Shown piece by piece: positions 47,034 through 56,975 of a stretch of 64,000 nucleotides of DNA. The DNA is from Rudanella paleaurantiibacter (GTDB lineage: Bacteria > Bacteroidota > Bacteroidia > Cytophagales > Spirosomataceae). Every line of letters starts with the position of its first letter. Positions within the stretch are counted from its first letter, which is position 1. The DNA lies in contig NZ_WELI01000002.1 of the NCBI RefSeq assembly GCF_009184635.1, positions 868,001 through 932,000 of the forward strand. The letters run 5' to 3'. The position numbers were made by a program, and so were the translations under genes. The notes beneath the pieces were generated by a model that ran no database searches, had not been told where the DNA came from, and saw nothing but the letters and a program-made list of their open reading frames with translations.

Positions 47034-48947
47034 TTACTCGGCTCTGAGTGTCAGGTTGCCACCGGCATTGTACTGCAACACCTCTTCGGCCAGCATTTGC
47101 TGCACCGCCTGAGCCAGCACATCGGCATTGGTCTGGGCAAAATAGTCGGCTAACTGGCGGGGCGATACCCCAGCCCCGTCGGCCTGATGAACGTATTGCC
47201 ACACCTGCTCCCGCACGGCCTGTGTAGGTTCGGGCCGGGGCTTTTTCTTCACACAATTGTCGCAGATACCGCAGGCTTCGCCCGGCTCTTCGCCAAAATA
47301 CGCTTGCAGCAGGCGGGTTCGGCACTGGGTATCGTTTTGCACGTAGCGCACCATAGCCCGCACCTTAGTCATGGCCCGCTGTTTGCGCTCGTCGAGGAGT
47401 TGAGTATCAATCGGCAGTCGGCTTGTATCGAACCGGGGCGTCAGAAACGTCAGTTGGGGCTTGTCTTTCTGTTTTTCGTAGATCAGCACGTTGCGCTCGT
47501 GGAGCTGTTGCAACATAGCCTCAATCTCTTTCTGGTCGATCAGGAACGCGCGGGCGAGGGCCGTTTCCGAAATGGTCATAAAATCGGTAAACAGTTCACC
47601 GCCGTACATCCGCAACACCAGCTTAATAAAGGGCTCATAACGCGGATTCCGTAGCTGAAATTCGTACAGCTCCCGATTGTTTACGCTCATCATCAGCCGC
47701 GAAGGCCGAAAATAACTCTCAGTCAGGCCAATGAACCCTTCGTGCTCCAGTTGCTTCAAAGCAAAGTGGGTGTCCTGCGGGGGCAGCTGAAAAGTGGTCA
47801 CGAAGGTGTGCATATCGAAGTCGTAACTGGCAAACTGACCGGCCCCAGTGGGTACAGCGGTGTAGTTGGCCAGCGCCTGATACGTGCGCCGAATCAACTC
47901 GACCGACGGGTACTGCTGCTCGGTACGGGCCTCTACGGTGCTTAGATCAGCGGGCGTGTACAAGAGCACAGCATAGGCTTTTTTACCGTCGCGCCCCGCC
48001 CGGCCGGCCTCCTGATAATAGGCTTCGGGCGTATCGGGCACGTCGAGGTGCACCACCACCCGCACATCGGGCTTGTCGATACCCATGCCAAACGCATTGG
48101 TTGCCACAATCACCCGAATCTGATTATTGATCCAGGCACTCTGTTTGGCGTCGCGTTGCTGGGTAGTAAGGCCAGCATGGTAAAAATCGGCCGACACCCC
48201 GTTCCGATACAGAAATTCGGCCACCTGCTGCGTTTGTCGGCGGCTACGCACGTACACCACCGCGCTGCCGGGCACATTGCCCAATATTCGAAGCAGCCGC
48301 GATTCCTTTTCGGCTTCGGGCAGAGCCGAGTAGGAGAGGTTGGGCCGCGCAAACGTCTGCCGAAACACGTGGGGGTTTTGCATCGCCAGCCGGGCCTGAA
48401 TATCGGCCTGTACTTCGGGTGTAGCCGAGGCCGTGAGGGCAATGAGCGACACGGGCTTGGGCAACAAGGCGCGGAAATCGGCAATTTTGAGGTAAGGCGG
48501 CCGAAAATCGTAGCCCCAGGCCGAAATGCAGTGCGCTTCGTCGACGGCGATGAGACAAATGTTCATCTTCCGGGCGCGCTCAATCACAATTTCGGTTTGC
48601 AGACGCTCCGGCGAAACATACAAAAACTTGGTATTGCCGTAGATACAGTTGTCGAGGGTAGCGTCGATCTCGCGCCAGTGCATACCCGAAAAAATAGCCG
48701 CGGCTGGTATGTTCCGGCGTTTGAGTTGCTCCACCTGATCTTTCATGAGGGCAATAAGGGGCGTTACTACGATGCAAACACCCTCCATGACCAGTGTAGG
48801 TACCTGATAGCAAAGCGATTTTCCCCCGCCGGTAGGCATAAGCACCAGCGTGTCGTGCCCGGCCAGCACCGTATTGACGATGTCTTCCTGCAACGGCCGG
48901 AAGGCTGAGTAACCCCAATATTGCCGTAAAATGTCGTGTGGCGTCAT
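47034..48947 (-). CDS. recQ: ATP-dependent DNA helicase RecQ
   Basis: 637 residues. Walker A LMPTGGGKSLCYQVP near residue 35, the DEAH box IAVDEAHCISAWGYDFRP near 135, motif VI HLDVPDTPEAYYQEAGRAGRDG near 305, and the Zn-binding RQC cysteines CRTRLLQAYFGEEPGEACGICDNC in pattern near 545-570 are intact. The C-terminus is a winged-helix region, and I see no HRDC domain. RecQ unwinds DNA 3'-5' in recombinational repair. An exact -7 element lies 22 bp upstream of its ATG. It is divergent from msrB. Confidence 0.97.
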   Translation of the reverse strand: MTPHDILRQYWGYSAFRPLQEDIVNTVLAGHDTLVLMPTGGGKSLCYQVPTLVMEGVCIVVTPLIALMKDQVEQLKRRNIPAAAIFSGMHWREIDATLDNCIYGNTKFLYVSPERLQTEIVIERARKMNICLIAVDEAHCISAWGYDFRPPYLKIADFRALLPKPVSLIALTASATPEVQADIQARLAMQNPHVFRQTFARPNLSYSALPEAEKESRLLRILGNVPGSAVVYVRSRRQTQQVAEFLYRNGVSADFYHAGLTTQQRDAKQSAWINNQIRVIVATNAFGMGIDKPDVRVVVHLDVPDTPEAYYQEAGRAGRDGKKAYAVLLYTPADLSTVEARTEQQYPSVELIRRTYQALANYTAVPTGAGQFASYDFDMHTFVTTFQLPPQDTHFALKQLEHEGFIGLTESYFRPSRLMMSVNNRELYEFQLRNPRYEPFIKLVLRMYGGELFTDFMTISETALARAFLIDQKEIEAMLQQLHERNVLIYEKQKDKPQLTFLTPRFDTSRLPIDTQLLDERKQRAMTKVRAMVRYVQNDTQCRTRLLQAYFGEEPGEACGICDNCVKKKPRPEPTQAVREQVWQYVHQADGAGVSPRQLADYFAQTNADVLAQAVQQMLAEEVLQYNAGGNLTLRAE

Positions 48948-48969
48948 GCAGTAGCAGCCTCTTACGGTA

Positions 48970-48977
48970 CAAATTTA
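48970..48977 (-). promoter_or_regulatory. -7 promoter element for recQ
   Basis: The minus strand reads TAAATTTG, an exact TAnnTTTG match 22 bp before the recQ ATG. Confidence 0.55.
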
Positions 48978-49084
48978 CGCCAGAAGCAGACAATTGAGCC
49001 CATGAATTGTTTTTCTATCAATAACCGCAACGCTCACCGGCTGGCCCACGTACAGGCAGAGAGCGTGCTTAACGAGTCTTACAC

Positions 49085-49480
49085 ATGATTGAGAAAGTAA
49101 TCAAGTCCGACGAAGAGTGGCGCGCCCAGCTGACGCCCGAACAGTACCGGGTAGCCCGCCAGAAAGGTACCGAACGACCGTTTACGGGCGCTTATTGCGA
49201 GAGCAAGGACCCCGGCACCTACGCCTGCGTGTGCTGCGGCACGGAGCTCTTCGAATCGACGCACAAGTTTGACTCAGGCACGGGCTGGCCCAGCTTTACC
49301 GAACCCCTCGCAGCCGACCGAATCCGGTTCGAAAAGGACTACAGCTACGGCATGTATCGGGTAGAGGTGCTGTGTAATGTGTGCGATGCCCATCTGGGTC
49401 ACGTATTCGATGATGGCCCGCCACCAACCGGCTTGCGATACTGCCTCAATTCGGTATCTTTGGTATTGAAGGGCTCCTGA
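49085..49480 (+). CDS. msrB: Peptide-methionine (R)-S-oxide reductase
   Basis: 131 residues, a stand-alone MsrB. The zinc cysteines occur as CVCCG near residue 45 and [12 protein letters not shown] near 95. The substrate pocket GTGWPSF is near 67, and the catalytic Cys lies in [11 protein letters not shown] near 120. It reduces methionine R-sulfoxide in proteins using thioredoxin. No signal peptide is present, so it is cytoplasmic. It is probably monocistronic; the downstream zincin has a 100-bp leader gap. Confidence 0.97.
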   Translation: MIEKVIKSDEEWRAQLTPEQYRVARQKGTERPFTGAYCESKDPGTYACVCCGTELFESTHKFDSGTGWPSFTEPLAADRIRFEKDYSYGMYRVEVLCNVCDAHLGHVFDDGPPPTGLRYCLNSVSLVLKGS

Positions 49481-49580
49481 CCCCACCGGGTGGCCTGCTG
49501 CATACCACAAACCCGGTTTTGTCGTTACCTTACCAAATCACTCTGTCTGTATTTGCTTTCACTCTTTACGGTATCTTCAC

Positions 49581-52280
49581 ATGCGATTTCTGTTTGCCGC
49601 CCGGCTGCTGACCGTTCTGGGTCTGTGGCTCGTGATGAGTTCGGCCTGGGGCCAAAAAACAGCCCCCCGTTCGGCTTATCAGCAATTTGCGATGCAGACG
49701 CGCCTGGACAAACCAGTCAGCACCACCTGTTTCGCCCGATTAGATAACACCAATTTCTATTCACTCCCCGCCCCCGAGGCTTTTCTGAAGGCCCGCAACG
49801 CCCGCACAGCAGCTCCCCAGTCGTCGACATTTATTGTAACCTACAACGGTTTCCCCGACAATGCCCGGGCCGCCTTTCAGTTGGCGGTCGATATCTGGCA
49901 GTCGGTCATTAAATCACCCATCCCGATTCGGATGACGGCCAACTGGACCAACCTGGGTTCACCCAGCCGCAACCGCGTGACGTTGGGGCAGGCCAGCCCA
50001 AGCGATTATTACCGACTGTACGGCCCCACCCAGAAAACCGACGCATTTTACCCCATTGCACTGGCGGAGAAAATTGCCCGGCGTGAATTGAACGGTACCG
50101 CTCCTGATATTGGGGCCAGTTTCAATAGTCAGGTTAACTGGTATCTGGGCACCGACGGCAAACCCGGCCCTACGCAGCTCGACTTTGTAACGGTGGTGCT
50201 GCACGAGATTGGTCACGGACTTGGGTTTGTGAGCGGCCGCAGCGTGGGTAACAACAACACGGCCAGCATTTTCACGTTCGTGTTTGATGCATTCGTGGAA
50301 AATGGTCAGGGCCAAAAGCTAATTAACGAGACAATCTTCCCGGATAACTCGGCCGCGCTGTACAACCAGTTTGTGGGCGATAACCTGTTTTTCAACGGTC
50401 CCATTCTGCAACAGAAAACCGGTCAGAAAGCCCGCCTGTACGCGCCCTCAACCTTCCAGCCCGGTTCGAGCACCTCGCACCTCGACGAGCGCACTTACCC
50501 CGACGGGAGCATCAACGAGCTTATGACGCCCGAAGCCAGCAACGGTGTGGCCAACTTCAACCCCGGCCCGCTTACCCTGGCTATGTTTGAAGATATGGAG
50601 TGGAAAACCACCTCCATTATTCACGAAACGCCCCTGCGCGACAGTGAAGAGGTAACAGATCGTACGCTAACCTTCGATGTTTTCAGCGACACTACGCTGG
50701 TTGCCAACTCAGTACGGCTTTTTATTGGGCGCGGAGCCGCAACCGCCAACGTAGCGAGCTACTCAGCCGTAACGCCCACCCTGATACCAGGCACAACCAA
50801 TCGGTACAGCTTCACGATTCCGGCCAGTCAGGCTACGGGTCGGATTGGCTACTATTTTCAGGTGCAGGATGCATCGGGCCGCACATTCACCAGCCCCGGC
50901 AAACTGTCGTCAACAGGTCAGCAGTTTATTTACGGAGCTACCCTCGGCCCCGATAATGTACCGCCAACCATTGCCCAGCTGGGTCTGCGCACCAATGGCC
51001 TGTTTACATCGCCTACGGCCACTACCGTAGCCGGCACCAACAATTACTACGTGTTTACGAGTACTGACACGCTGAACGTGAGCGCCATTATCCGCGATGA
51101 TCGGCTTACCGGCGTCGATACGGCTTATGTCGAGTACCAGATTAACGGGGTAAACCAGACGCCAGCCCCCATGCGGTACACCGAACAAATTCGGGAGCTT
51201 ACCGATGGTCAGGCGCTGGTCGATAGTGTGTACATGGCCCGGCTTCGGTTCCCGGCGGGTTCGCTCACAGCCGGTAGCCGCATTCAGTACCGGGTAGTGG
51301 CTATCGACAGCGCCCGCGCCCGAAACCGGGTGGTATTTCCGGCACAGGGTTTCTACGATATTGCTGTAGTAGCCCCGCAAGCAACCGCCCGAACCAGTTA
51401 CAGCACCTCATTTGCTGACCCGGTTGCCTCGGCCGCCGATTTTGTCACCAATGGCTTTACGGTTGGGCAGCCGTCGGGTTTCCAGAGCCCGATGCTGCAA
51501 TCGGAACACCCGTACCGCAACGGTAATACCTACGATTTTGAAAACAATACCTCGGCCGTACTGCTGGCCCCCATTCGGCTCAAAGCAAACCCTGACAGTG
51601 CCACCATCCGGTTCAGCGAAATTGCTCTGATTGAACCCGGCGAGACAGGTACTCGCTACGGCGATCCGGGCTTTTTCGACTATGTGATTGTAGAAGGCTC
51701 GAAAGATGGCGGGCGCACCTGGCAACCTATGATTGAAGGTTACGACGCCCGCGACAATAACGACTGGAACCGGACCTGGAATAATAGCCTGAGTGGCGTA
51801 AGCCCCGATATTAACTCCAGCGCTCCGGGTACACCCACGTTGTTCAAGCAGCGTGAAATCCGAATGCTCGAAACGGGCCTGTTCCGGCCAAATGATGTGG
51901 TCCTGATTCGGTTCCGACTCTACGCCGATCAGCTTTCGTATGGCTGGGGCTGGGCCATTGATAACCTTCAGATTCAGGTACCGCCCCCACCGCCCATTTT
52001 GGCTACCGAACCCACCAGGTCGGTGCAGTTTACGGTGTACCCCAACCCATCGAGCAACGGCTCTATTCGGGTAGAGGCCAAACTCGCCAGGGCAGCCACC
52101 GAAGCCGGCCTTACCGTAACCAGCCCGATGGGCCAAACCCTGCGGACAATCGCGTTGCCCGTGCGGGGCACCACCATCAATGAGCCCATCGACCTGACGC
52201 AGTTGCCCACGGGTCTCTACCTGTTGCAACTCAAAGTTGGCGATACTACCGAAACCAAAAAGATCATGATTACCCGGTAA
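49581..52280 (+). CDS. Secreted zincin metalloprotease-like protein with T9SS sorting domain
   Basis: 899 residues. A signal peptide ends at about WGQ (residue 25). A zincin motif HEIGHGLGFVSGRS (HExxHxxGxx, near residue 212) gives two zinc His and the catalytic Glu. The region after it has beta-sandwich segments, and the last 80 residues are a type A T9SS sorting domain (VQFTVYPNPSSNGSIRVE at its start, LPTGLYLLQLKVGD near the end). The protein is therefore exported by T9SS to the cell surface or medium, probably as a protease or adhesin. Start ATG at 49581. A strong hairpin follows at 52329. Confidence 0.9.
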   Translation: MRFLFAARLLTVLGLWLVMSSAWGQKTAPRSAYQQFAMQTRLDKPVSTTCFARLDNTNFYSLPAPEAFLKARNARTAAPQSSTFIVTYNGFPDNARAAFQLAVDIWQSVIKSPIPIRMTANWTNLGSPSRNRVTLGQASPSDYYRLYGPTQKTDAFYPIALAEKIARRELNGTAPDIGASFNSQVNWYLGTDGKPGPTQLDFVTVVLHEIGHGLGFVSGRSVGNNNTASIFTFVFDAFVENGQGQKLINETIFPDNSAALYNQFVGDNLFFNGPILQQKTGQKARLYAPSTFQPGSSTSHLDERTYPDGSINELMTPEASNGVANFNPGPLTLAMFEDMEWKTTSIIHETPLRDSEEVTDRTLTFDVFSDTTLVANSVRLFIGRGAATANVASYSAVTPTLIPGTTNRYSFTIPASQATGRIGYYFQVQDASGRTFTSPGKLSSTGQQFIYGATLGPDNVPPTIAQLGLRTNGLFTSPTATTVAGTNNYYVFTSTDTLNVSAIIRDDRLTGVDTAYVEYQINGVNQTPAPMRYTEQIRELTDGQALVDSVYMARLRFPAGSLTAGSRIQYRVVAIDSARARNRVVFPAQGFYDIAVVAPQATARTSYSTSFADPVASAADFVTNGFTVGQPSGFQSPMLQSEHPYRNGNTYDFENNTSAVLLAPIRLKANPDSATIRFSEIALIEPGETGTRYGDPGFFDYVIVEGSKDGGRTWQPMIEGYDARDNNDWNRTWNNSLSGVSPDINSSAPGTPTLFKQREIRMLETGLFRPNDVVLIRFRLYADQLSYGWGWAIDNLQIQVPPPPPILATEPTRSVQFTVYPNPSSNGSIRVEAKLARAATEAGLTVTSPMGQTLRTIALPVRGTTINEPIDLTQLPTGLYLLQLKVGDTTETKKIMITR

Positions 52281-52328
52281 ATGGGGTAGCAAGGTCTTTC
52301 TTTTGTCTCGAAAGGGTGTCTTTTCAGG

Positions 52329-52372
52329 CCGTTGGCTGTACGTTTGCAGAACGTCAGCCAACGGCTTTTTTT
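52329..52372 (+). terminator. Terminator after the zincin gene, abutting the PBP4 start
   Basis: A 10-bp stem (CCGTTGGCTG / CAGCCAACGG) with an inner ACGTT/AACGT stem and seven T residues. The T-run ends at 52372, one base before the next ATG. Confidence 0.85.
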
Positions 52373-53659
52373 ATGCGCTTCGTCTTTCTGTTTCTGTCGG
52401 TTTGTCTGCTCCTGACCGGTTGCTCGCCGACCCGCCAACTGACCCGCGACCTCCGCACCAACGGGCAGTTTACCGATCATTTTACCGGCTTTGCTCTGTA
52501 TGACCCCGCTGGGCAAAAAACACTCGTAGCGCACAATGCCGACAAGCCCTTTGTACCGGCCTCGAACACCAAACTGGTGAGTTTCTATGCTGGACTACTT
52601 CACCTGCCCGATTCGCTACCCGCCCTGCGGTACGTGATTCGGGGCGACTCGCTTATTTTCTGGGGAACCGGCAACCCCTTGCTCCTCCATCCCGACCTGC
52701 CCGACTCGGCGGCTATCCGGTTTCTGAGAAGTCGGCCGGAGCGATTGTTTTTTTCGGCGGCCAATTACACCGGACCCCGGTTTGGCGCGGGCTGGGCCTG
52801 GGACGACTACAACGATGATTATTCGTGCGAACTGGCTCCACTGCCACTATACGGCAATTTTGCCCGGTTCAGCTTTCCCGACCGACGGCCCGACTTTACG
52901 GTTCAACCCGCTTTGTTTGCTGATAGCACCGTGCTGGCTCCGCCAACACCGCCACTACGCGGGGCCCGGCGCGACGAAATCCGCAACCAATTTGTGCGGC
53001 CCCCGGTTGGTAAACTATCTCGTCAGGACGTACCCTTTCGGTGGTCGCCCGAATTGGCGGCCCAGCTCCTGAGCCAACAGCTAAACCGGCCGGTTGGGGT
53101 GGTCAAGACAGCCCAGCCCCGATCAGCTCTGCTGTTGAGCGGCAGTACCCCGACCGATTCGTTGTACAAACGGATGTTGCAAATCAGCGATAATACCCTG
53201 GCTGAACAAATTTTACTCATGGCCTCAGCCCAACTGGGCGACACCCTGCTCACCCCCCGCCGGATTATCGCCCTGACCGACTCAGTCGCTTTTGGCAAAC
53301 GCAGCGACATTCGTTGGGTCGATGGGTCGGGGCTCTCGCGCTACAATCTGTTTAGCCCCAATAGTCTCATTGGGTTGCTCCGGCAGCTTCAGGCCACCGT
53401 TCCCCAGGCGCGTTTGTTTGCCTTGCTGCCCGCAGCCGGTCAGTCGGGTACATTACGAGGTCTTTACAAAACCGATAAGCCGTTCATCTTCGCCAAATCG
53501 GGCTCTATGAGTGGGGTTTACAACCTTAGCGGCTATCTTGTCACCCGAAAAGGCCGGGTACTTTTGTTCAGCATGATGCACAACAACTTCACAGGGTCAG
53601 TGTCGGAAATGCGGCAACGGACAGCCCGGTTTCTTGAGCAAATTCATCGTAAATTTTAA
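52373..53659 (+). CDS. dacB: D-alanyl-D-alanine carboxypeptidase/endopeptidase, PBP4/DacB type (S13), lipoprotein
   Basis: 428 residues from the ATG at 52373-52375; an upstream in-frame start would run through the terminator hairpin. A lipobox LLTGC (Cys17) marks it as a lipoprotein. Penicillin-binding motifs are SxxK in PASNTKLVSFY near residue 62, SxN in MLQISDNTLAEQI near 270, and KSG in FAKSGSMSGVYNLSGYL near 380. It trims or cuts peptidoglycan peptide side chains in the periplasm. The symbol is given for the family; other S13 members fit too. Confidence 0.92.
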   Translation: MRFVFLFLSVCLLLTGCSPTRQLTRDLRTNGQFTDHFTGFALYDPAGQKTLVAHNADKPFVPASNTKLVSFYAGLLHLPDSLPALRYVIRGDSLIFWGTGNPLLLHPDLPDSAAIRFLRSRPERLFFSAANYTGPRFGAGWAWDDYNDDYSCELAPLPLYGNFARFSFPDRRPDFTVQPALFADSTVLAPPTPPLRGARRDEIRNQFVRPPVGKLSRQDVPFRWSPELAAQLLSQQLNRPVGVVKTAQPRSALLLSGSTPTDSLYKRMLQISDNTLAEQILLMASAQLGDTLLTPRRIIALTDSVAFGKRSDIRWVDGSGLSRYNLFSPNSLIGLLRQLQATVPQARLFALLPAAGQSGTLRGLYKTDKPFIFAKSGSMSGVYNLSGYLVTRKGRVLLFSMMHNNFTGSVSEMRQRTARFLEQIHRKF

Positions 53660-53664
53660 ACCCC

Positions 53665-53743
53665 GGATGACATCTGGTTTCGAGAGGTGTCGTCTTTTCT
53701 TGTTTCCCAAAGATGTCGGCTTGCCAAACAAGATGACGTCTTT
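53665..53743. repeat. Degenerate GATGWCRTCT palindromes upstream of the S9 peptidase
   Basis: Four imperfect copies (about 53665-53675, 53686-53696, 53711-53722, 53731-53742) of the same core as the array at 29922-30038, in an alternating inverted layout. It fills the gap between the dacB stop and the S9 peptidase start. Confidence 0.6.
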
Positions 53744-53763
53744 ACCAAACTCCCTTCATCGCT

Positions 53764-56013
53764 ATGCGCTTTAGATTTCTCTTCTTGCTTTTGTTTCCTG
53801 CGGTTGTTTTTGCCCAGAAGCAGAAAATTGTCGCTACCGACCTGACCCGTATCAAACAGGTTGGTGGCATTACGCTTTCGCCCGACGGCAACCGGGCGAT
53901 TTACACACTCACTACTATCGAGCCAACCGCCGAGCAGGCAGCCGATGCCCGCACGGGTGATTACGAGTACCGAACCCACATTTACCTGACAAACTTGAAA
54001 GCAGGCGATGCCAAAGCGCTCACGCGCGGCACCGAAAGCGCCCGGCAGCCGAGTTGGTCGCCCGATGGTAGCCGACTGGCCTTTGTACGGACGGTGAAGG
54101 GTAAATCGCAGGTGTTTGTGATGCCCCTCGACGGCGGTGAAGCCTATCAGCTCACCGATAGTAAGTACGGTGCCAACAACCCAAGCTGGTCGCCCAATGG
54201 CAAGCAAATTCTGTTTGAAGCCGGGGTATCATTTGCCGAAATGCTCAACGATACCCTACTCAACCCCGGCCTGCGCACCCCGTCGTGGTCGCTGGAGAAG
54301 CCCGGCTTTGCCAACAACGACTTTGTGAAGCCCAACAAAACCATTAAGGCAAACCCCGATGGTTCGCTGGCTGAAATTCGGGCGTATCTGCAAAAAGATG
54401 TCGACGACAAAAAAGCCAAGGTAATTACGCGGCTCAACTTTCAGGGGGAGGCAACCACCGAGCCCGACATGAGCTTTACACACCTGTACCTTGTGGATGT
54501 ACGCGAAGGTGCCCCGGCCGAACGGACACCGGCCCGGCCTATTACCCGTGGCTTTTATTCGTTCAACTCAGCGGGTTGGTTTCCCAATGGGCAGCAGATT
54601 GTGGCCGTTACGAAGCGCGACACCCTCAAGCATCCCGACCGCGAGCAGGCCAACGCCATTGTGGTAATTGCTGCCGACGGCAAAAGTCGGCCCACGGTGT
54701 TGATGGGGCAGGAGGGACGCAGCTATTTTTCGCCCGAACTCTCGCCCGATGGCACACAGATGGCTTTTTTAAGCAGCCCCACCGAGGGGGTCAACGTGGG
54801 GCAGATGGGCCTTGCCACGCTCAACGGCACAACGGTGTCGGGTACTCAGCTGATTCCGTTCGACCGCTCGGCGGGTAACTTTAGCTGGGCAACTCTTCCC
54901 GTAGTAACACGGGGTCGCCGGGCTACCACAACGGCAACGGCCCTGTATTTTACAGCTCCGTCGAACGGTGGTTTTCCGTTGTATCGGCTCAACCCCACCA
55001 CCAAAGAGATTACGCAACTCACCCCATTTGAGAAAGGGGTAAGCAGTTTCGATGCCGCGCCGGGCCGGGTGGTGATGGCTCTGACCGAGGTAGCCAACCC
55101 CTCGGAGCTGGTAATGGCTGATGCCGATGCTAAAAACCCGGTTGTTCTGACAGGTCACAACGCCTGGGTGGAGCAAAAGGCGCTCAGTTTCCCCGAAAAG
55201 CGGGTATACACCAACTCAAAAGGGCAGGCCGTCGACTACTGGATTATGAAGCCTACCGCCATCGCGAGTGGCTCAACCGGCGACACCAAAAAGTACCCAC
55301 TCCTGCTAAACATGCACGGCGGCCCCTCGGCCATGTGGGGGCCGGGCGAAGGATCGATGTGGCACGAGTTTCAGTACATGTGTGCGCAGGGCTACGGGGT
55401 TGTGTACGCCAACCCACGCGGGTCGGGCGGATATGGTGAGGCCTTTTTGCGGGGTAATGTGAAAGACTGGGGCACTGGCCCGGCTGAGGACGTACTGGCC
55501 GCAGCCACCGCTGCCGCCAAAGAGCCCTGGGTCGATACGGAGCGGCAGGTAATTACCGGCGGCTCGTACGCGGGCTACCTGACGGCCTGGATTGTGGCTC
55601 ATGACAACCGGTTCAAAGCGGCCTTTGCCCAACGGGGTGTGTACGACCTTACCACGTTTATGGGCGAGGGCAACGCCTGGCGGCTGGTACCCAATTACTT
55701 CGGTGGCTACCCCTGGCAACCCGAAACCCAGAAAATACTTGACGCCAACTCACCGTATTCGTTTGTCGAGAATATTCGTACCCCGCTGCTCATCAAACAT
55801 GGCGAAAATGATCTCCGAACAGGCGTTATTCAGAGCGAGATGATGATGAAGAGCCTCAAGGTGCTGGGTCGGCCGGTTGAGTATGTACGGATGCCCGGCG
55901 GCACACACGAGCTGAGCCGGTCGGGTAATGTGCGGCAGCGTATCGACCGGATTCTGCGGATTTATGAGTTTTTTGAACGCTACGTTGGCGAGCCCACTGG
56001 CACTGTAAAATAA
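53764..56013 (+). CDS. S9 family serine peptidase (prolyl-oligopeptidase type)
   Basis: 749 residues with a signal peptide ending FAQ (about residue 18). The N-terminal half is a WD40/TolB-like propeller with repeats such as ITLSPDGNRAIYT, PSWSPDGSRLAFVR, PSWSPNGKQILFE and SPELSPDGTQMAFLS. The C-terminal alpha/beta-hydrolase has the nucleophile in TGGSYAGYLTAW near residue 600, Asp in KHGENDLRTG near 680 and His in PGGTHELSRSG near 720. It is probably a periplasmic aminopeptidase or acyl-peptidase acting on short peptides. It has an independent 5' region containing palindromic repeats. Confidence 0.94.
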   Translation: MRFRFLFLLLFPAVVFAQKQKIVATDLTRIKQVGGITLSPDGNRAIYTLTTIEPTAEQAADARTGDYEYRTHIYLTNLKAGDAKALTRGTESARQPSWSPDGSRLAFVRTVKGKSQVFVMPLDGGEAYQLTDSKYGANNPSWSPNGKQILFEAGVSFAEMLNDTLLNPGLRTPSWSLEKPGFANNDFVKPNKTIKANPDGSLAEIRAYLQKDVDDKKAKVITRLNFQGEATTEPDMSFTHLYLVDVREGAPAERTPARPITRGFYSFNSAGWFPNGQQIVAVTKRDTLKHPDREQANAIVVIAADGKSRPTVLMGQEGRSYFSPELSPDGTQMAFLSSPTEGVNVGQMGLATLNGTTVSGTQLIPFDRSAGNFSWATLPVVTRGRRATTTATALYFTAPSNGGFPLYRLNPTTKEITQLTPFEKGVSSFDAAPGRVVMALTEVANPSELVMADADAKNPVVLTGHNAWVEQKALSFPEKRVYTNSKGQAVDYWIMKPTAIASGSTGDTKKYPLLLNMHGGPSAMWGPGEGSMWHEFQYMCAQGYGVVYANPRGSGGYGEAFLRGNVKDWGTGPAEDVLAAATAAAKEPWVDTERQVITGGSYAGYLTAWIVAHDNRFKAAFAQRGVYDLTTFMGEGNAWRLVPNYFGGYPWQPETQKILDANSPYSFVENIRTPLLIKHGENDLRTGVIQSEMMMKSLKVLGRPVEYVRMPGGTHELSRSGNVRQRIDRILRIYEFFERYVGEPTGTVK

Positions 56014-56028
56014 GTTCTGTTCACTAGA

Positions 56029-56077
56029 AAGCACGAAGGCCACGCAGGATTCCCGATTTTGTGTGTTCTTCGTGCTT
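56029..56077. repeat. Short inverted repeat after the S9 peptidase
   Basis: AAGCACGAAG at 56029-56038 pairs with its complement at 56068-56077, with further partial symmetry (CACG/GTGTG). It may be a weak terminator or part of a dispersed repeat. Confidence 0.45.
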
Positions 56078-56218
56078 CATTGTTTACTGATTGCCTGAAC
56101 GTGAATGTATCCCGTAAACTGAACAACTGATTTACTTTCTGATAATCAGCACCTTCACTATACATTTTACATTACTCAATATACATTCAATTCAGCCAAC
56201 ATATTAAAAGCCCAAATC

Positions 56219-56887
56219 ATGGAAAAACTGGAAGATGCCCCCAAGTTTCGGTTCTGGAAAAGTCAACTAATTGCCAACGGGCTTACGGTCAACGGTGTTA
56301 AAGACCACTTCATCCGTCGGCGGCATAATGGCGAAGTGTTGTTTGCCATGCTCGAACTGGATGCCGATACCCCCGAGGGCGACAAGATTCCACCGGTCTG
56401 TTTTCTGAAAGGCCACGCGGCCTCGGTGCTGGTGTGCCTGATTGACGAGCAGACCGAAGAAAAATTTGTAGTGCTGGTACGGCAACGGCGTATCTCGGAT
56501 GGTTCGCAGACGTACGAACACCCGGCCGGCATGGTCGATGCCGACGATAACCCAACCGATGTGGCCGCCCGCGAAGTAGGGGAGGAGATTGGTCTGAGCA
56601 TCGCCCCGAACGAGCTAACCAAGCTGAATCCGCGTCTTTGGTACCCAAGTACCGGCACAAGCGACGAAGCCATGCATTACTTTTTCGTCGAAAAACGCAT
56701 GTCGCGCGAGCAAATCATGGGGTTTCACCATCAGCGCATGACCAACGATTCGGAGTTTGAACGCATCACAACCGTAGTAACTACCCTCCCCGAAGCGCAT
56801 CAGTTGATCAATAACGTAAACGGGTTGCTCATTCATTTTCTGTACCTCAAACACGTTGGTGATTTCGAAACGATGAAGTTGCTCTAA
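56219..56887 (+). CDS. NUDIX hydrolase
   Basis: 222 residues. The Nudix box is recognisable as PAGMVDADDNPTDVAAREVGEEIG near residue 105: the REVGEEIG core is intact, but the first box acid is Asp in place of Glu. The family cleaves nucleoside diphosphates linked to other groups, as in NDP-sugar or ADP-ribose pyrophosphatases; the length and flanking helices suggest the ADP-ribose/NDP-sugar branch, but this is inference. ATG at 56219. The 200-bp region upstream has CATTA-rich tracts and no clear promoter. Confidence 0.88.
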   Translation: MEKLEDAPKFRFWKSQLIANGLTVNGVKDHFIRRRHNGEVLFAMLELDADTPEGDKIPPVCFLKGHAASVLVCLIDEQTEEKFVVLVRQRRISDGSQTYEHPAGMVDADDNPTDVAAREVGEEIGLSIAPNELTKLNPRLWYPSTGTSDEAMHYFFVEKRMSREQIMGFHHQRMTNDSEFERITTVVTTLPEAHQLINNVNGLLIHFLYLKHVGDFETMKLL

Positions 56888-56975
56888 ATGAGCCGACTAT
56901 CTCTAGGCTGCGTTACTTAGCTCGTCTGGCTACCCCATTTCGAGAAGATTTTGCACACAGAAATGCGTTTAACCA

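Noticed and set aside
48048-48908. 286-codon plus-strand frame
   Set aside because: Antisense to recQ.
49455-49462. TATCTTTG promoter-like element
   Set aside because: It lies within the last codons of msrB and about 120 bp from the next start; possible, but not supported over chance.
51408-52361. 317-codon minus-strand frame
   Set aside because: Antisense to the zincin gene's C-terminal half.
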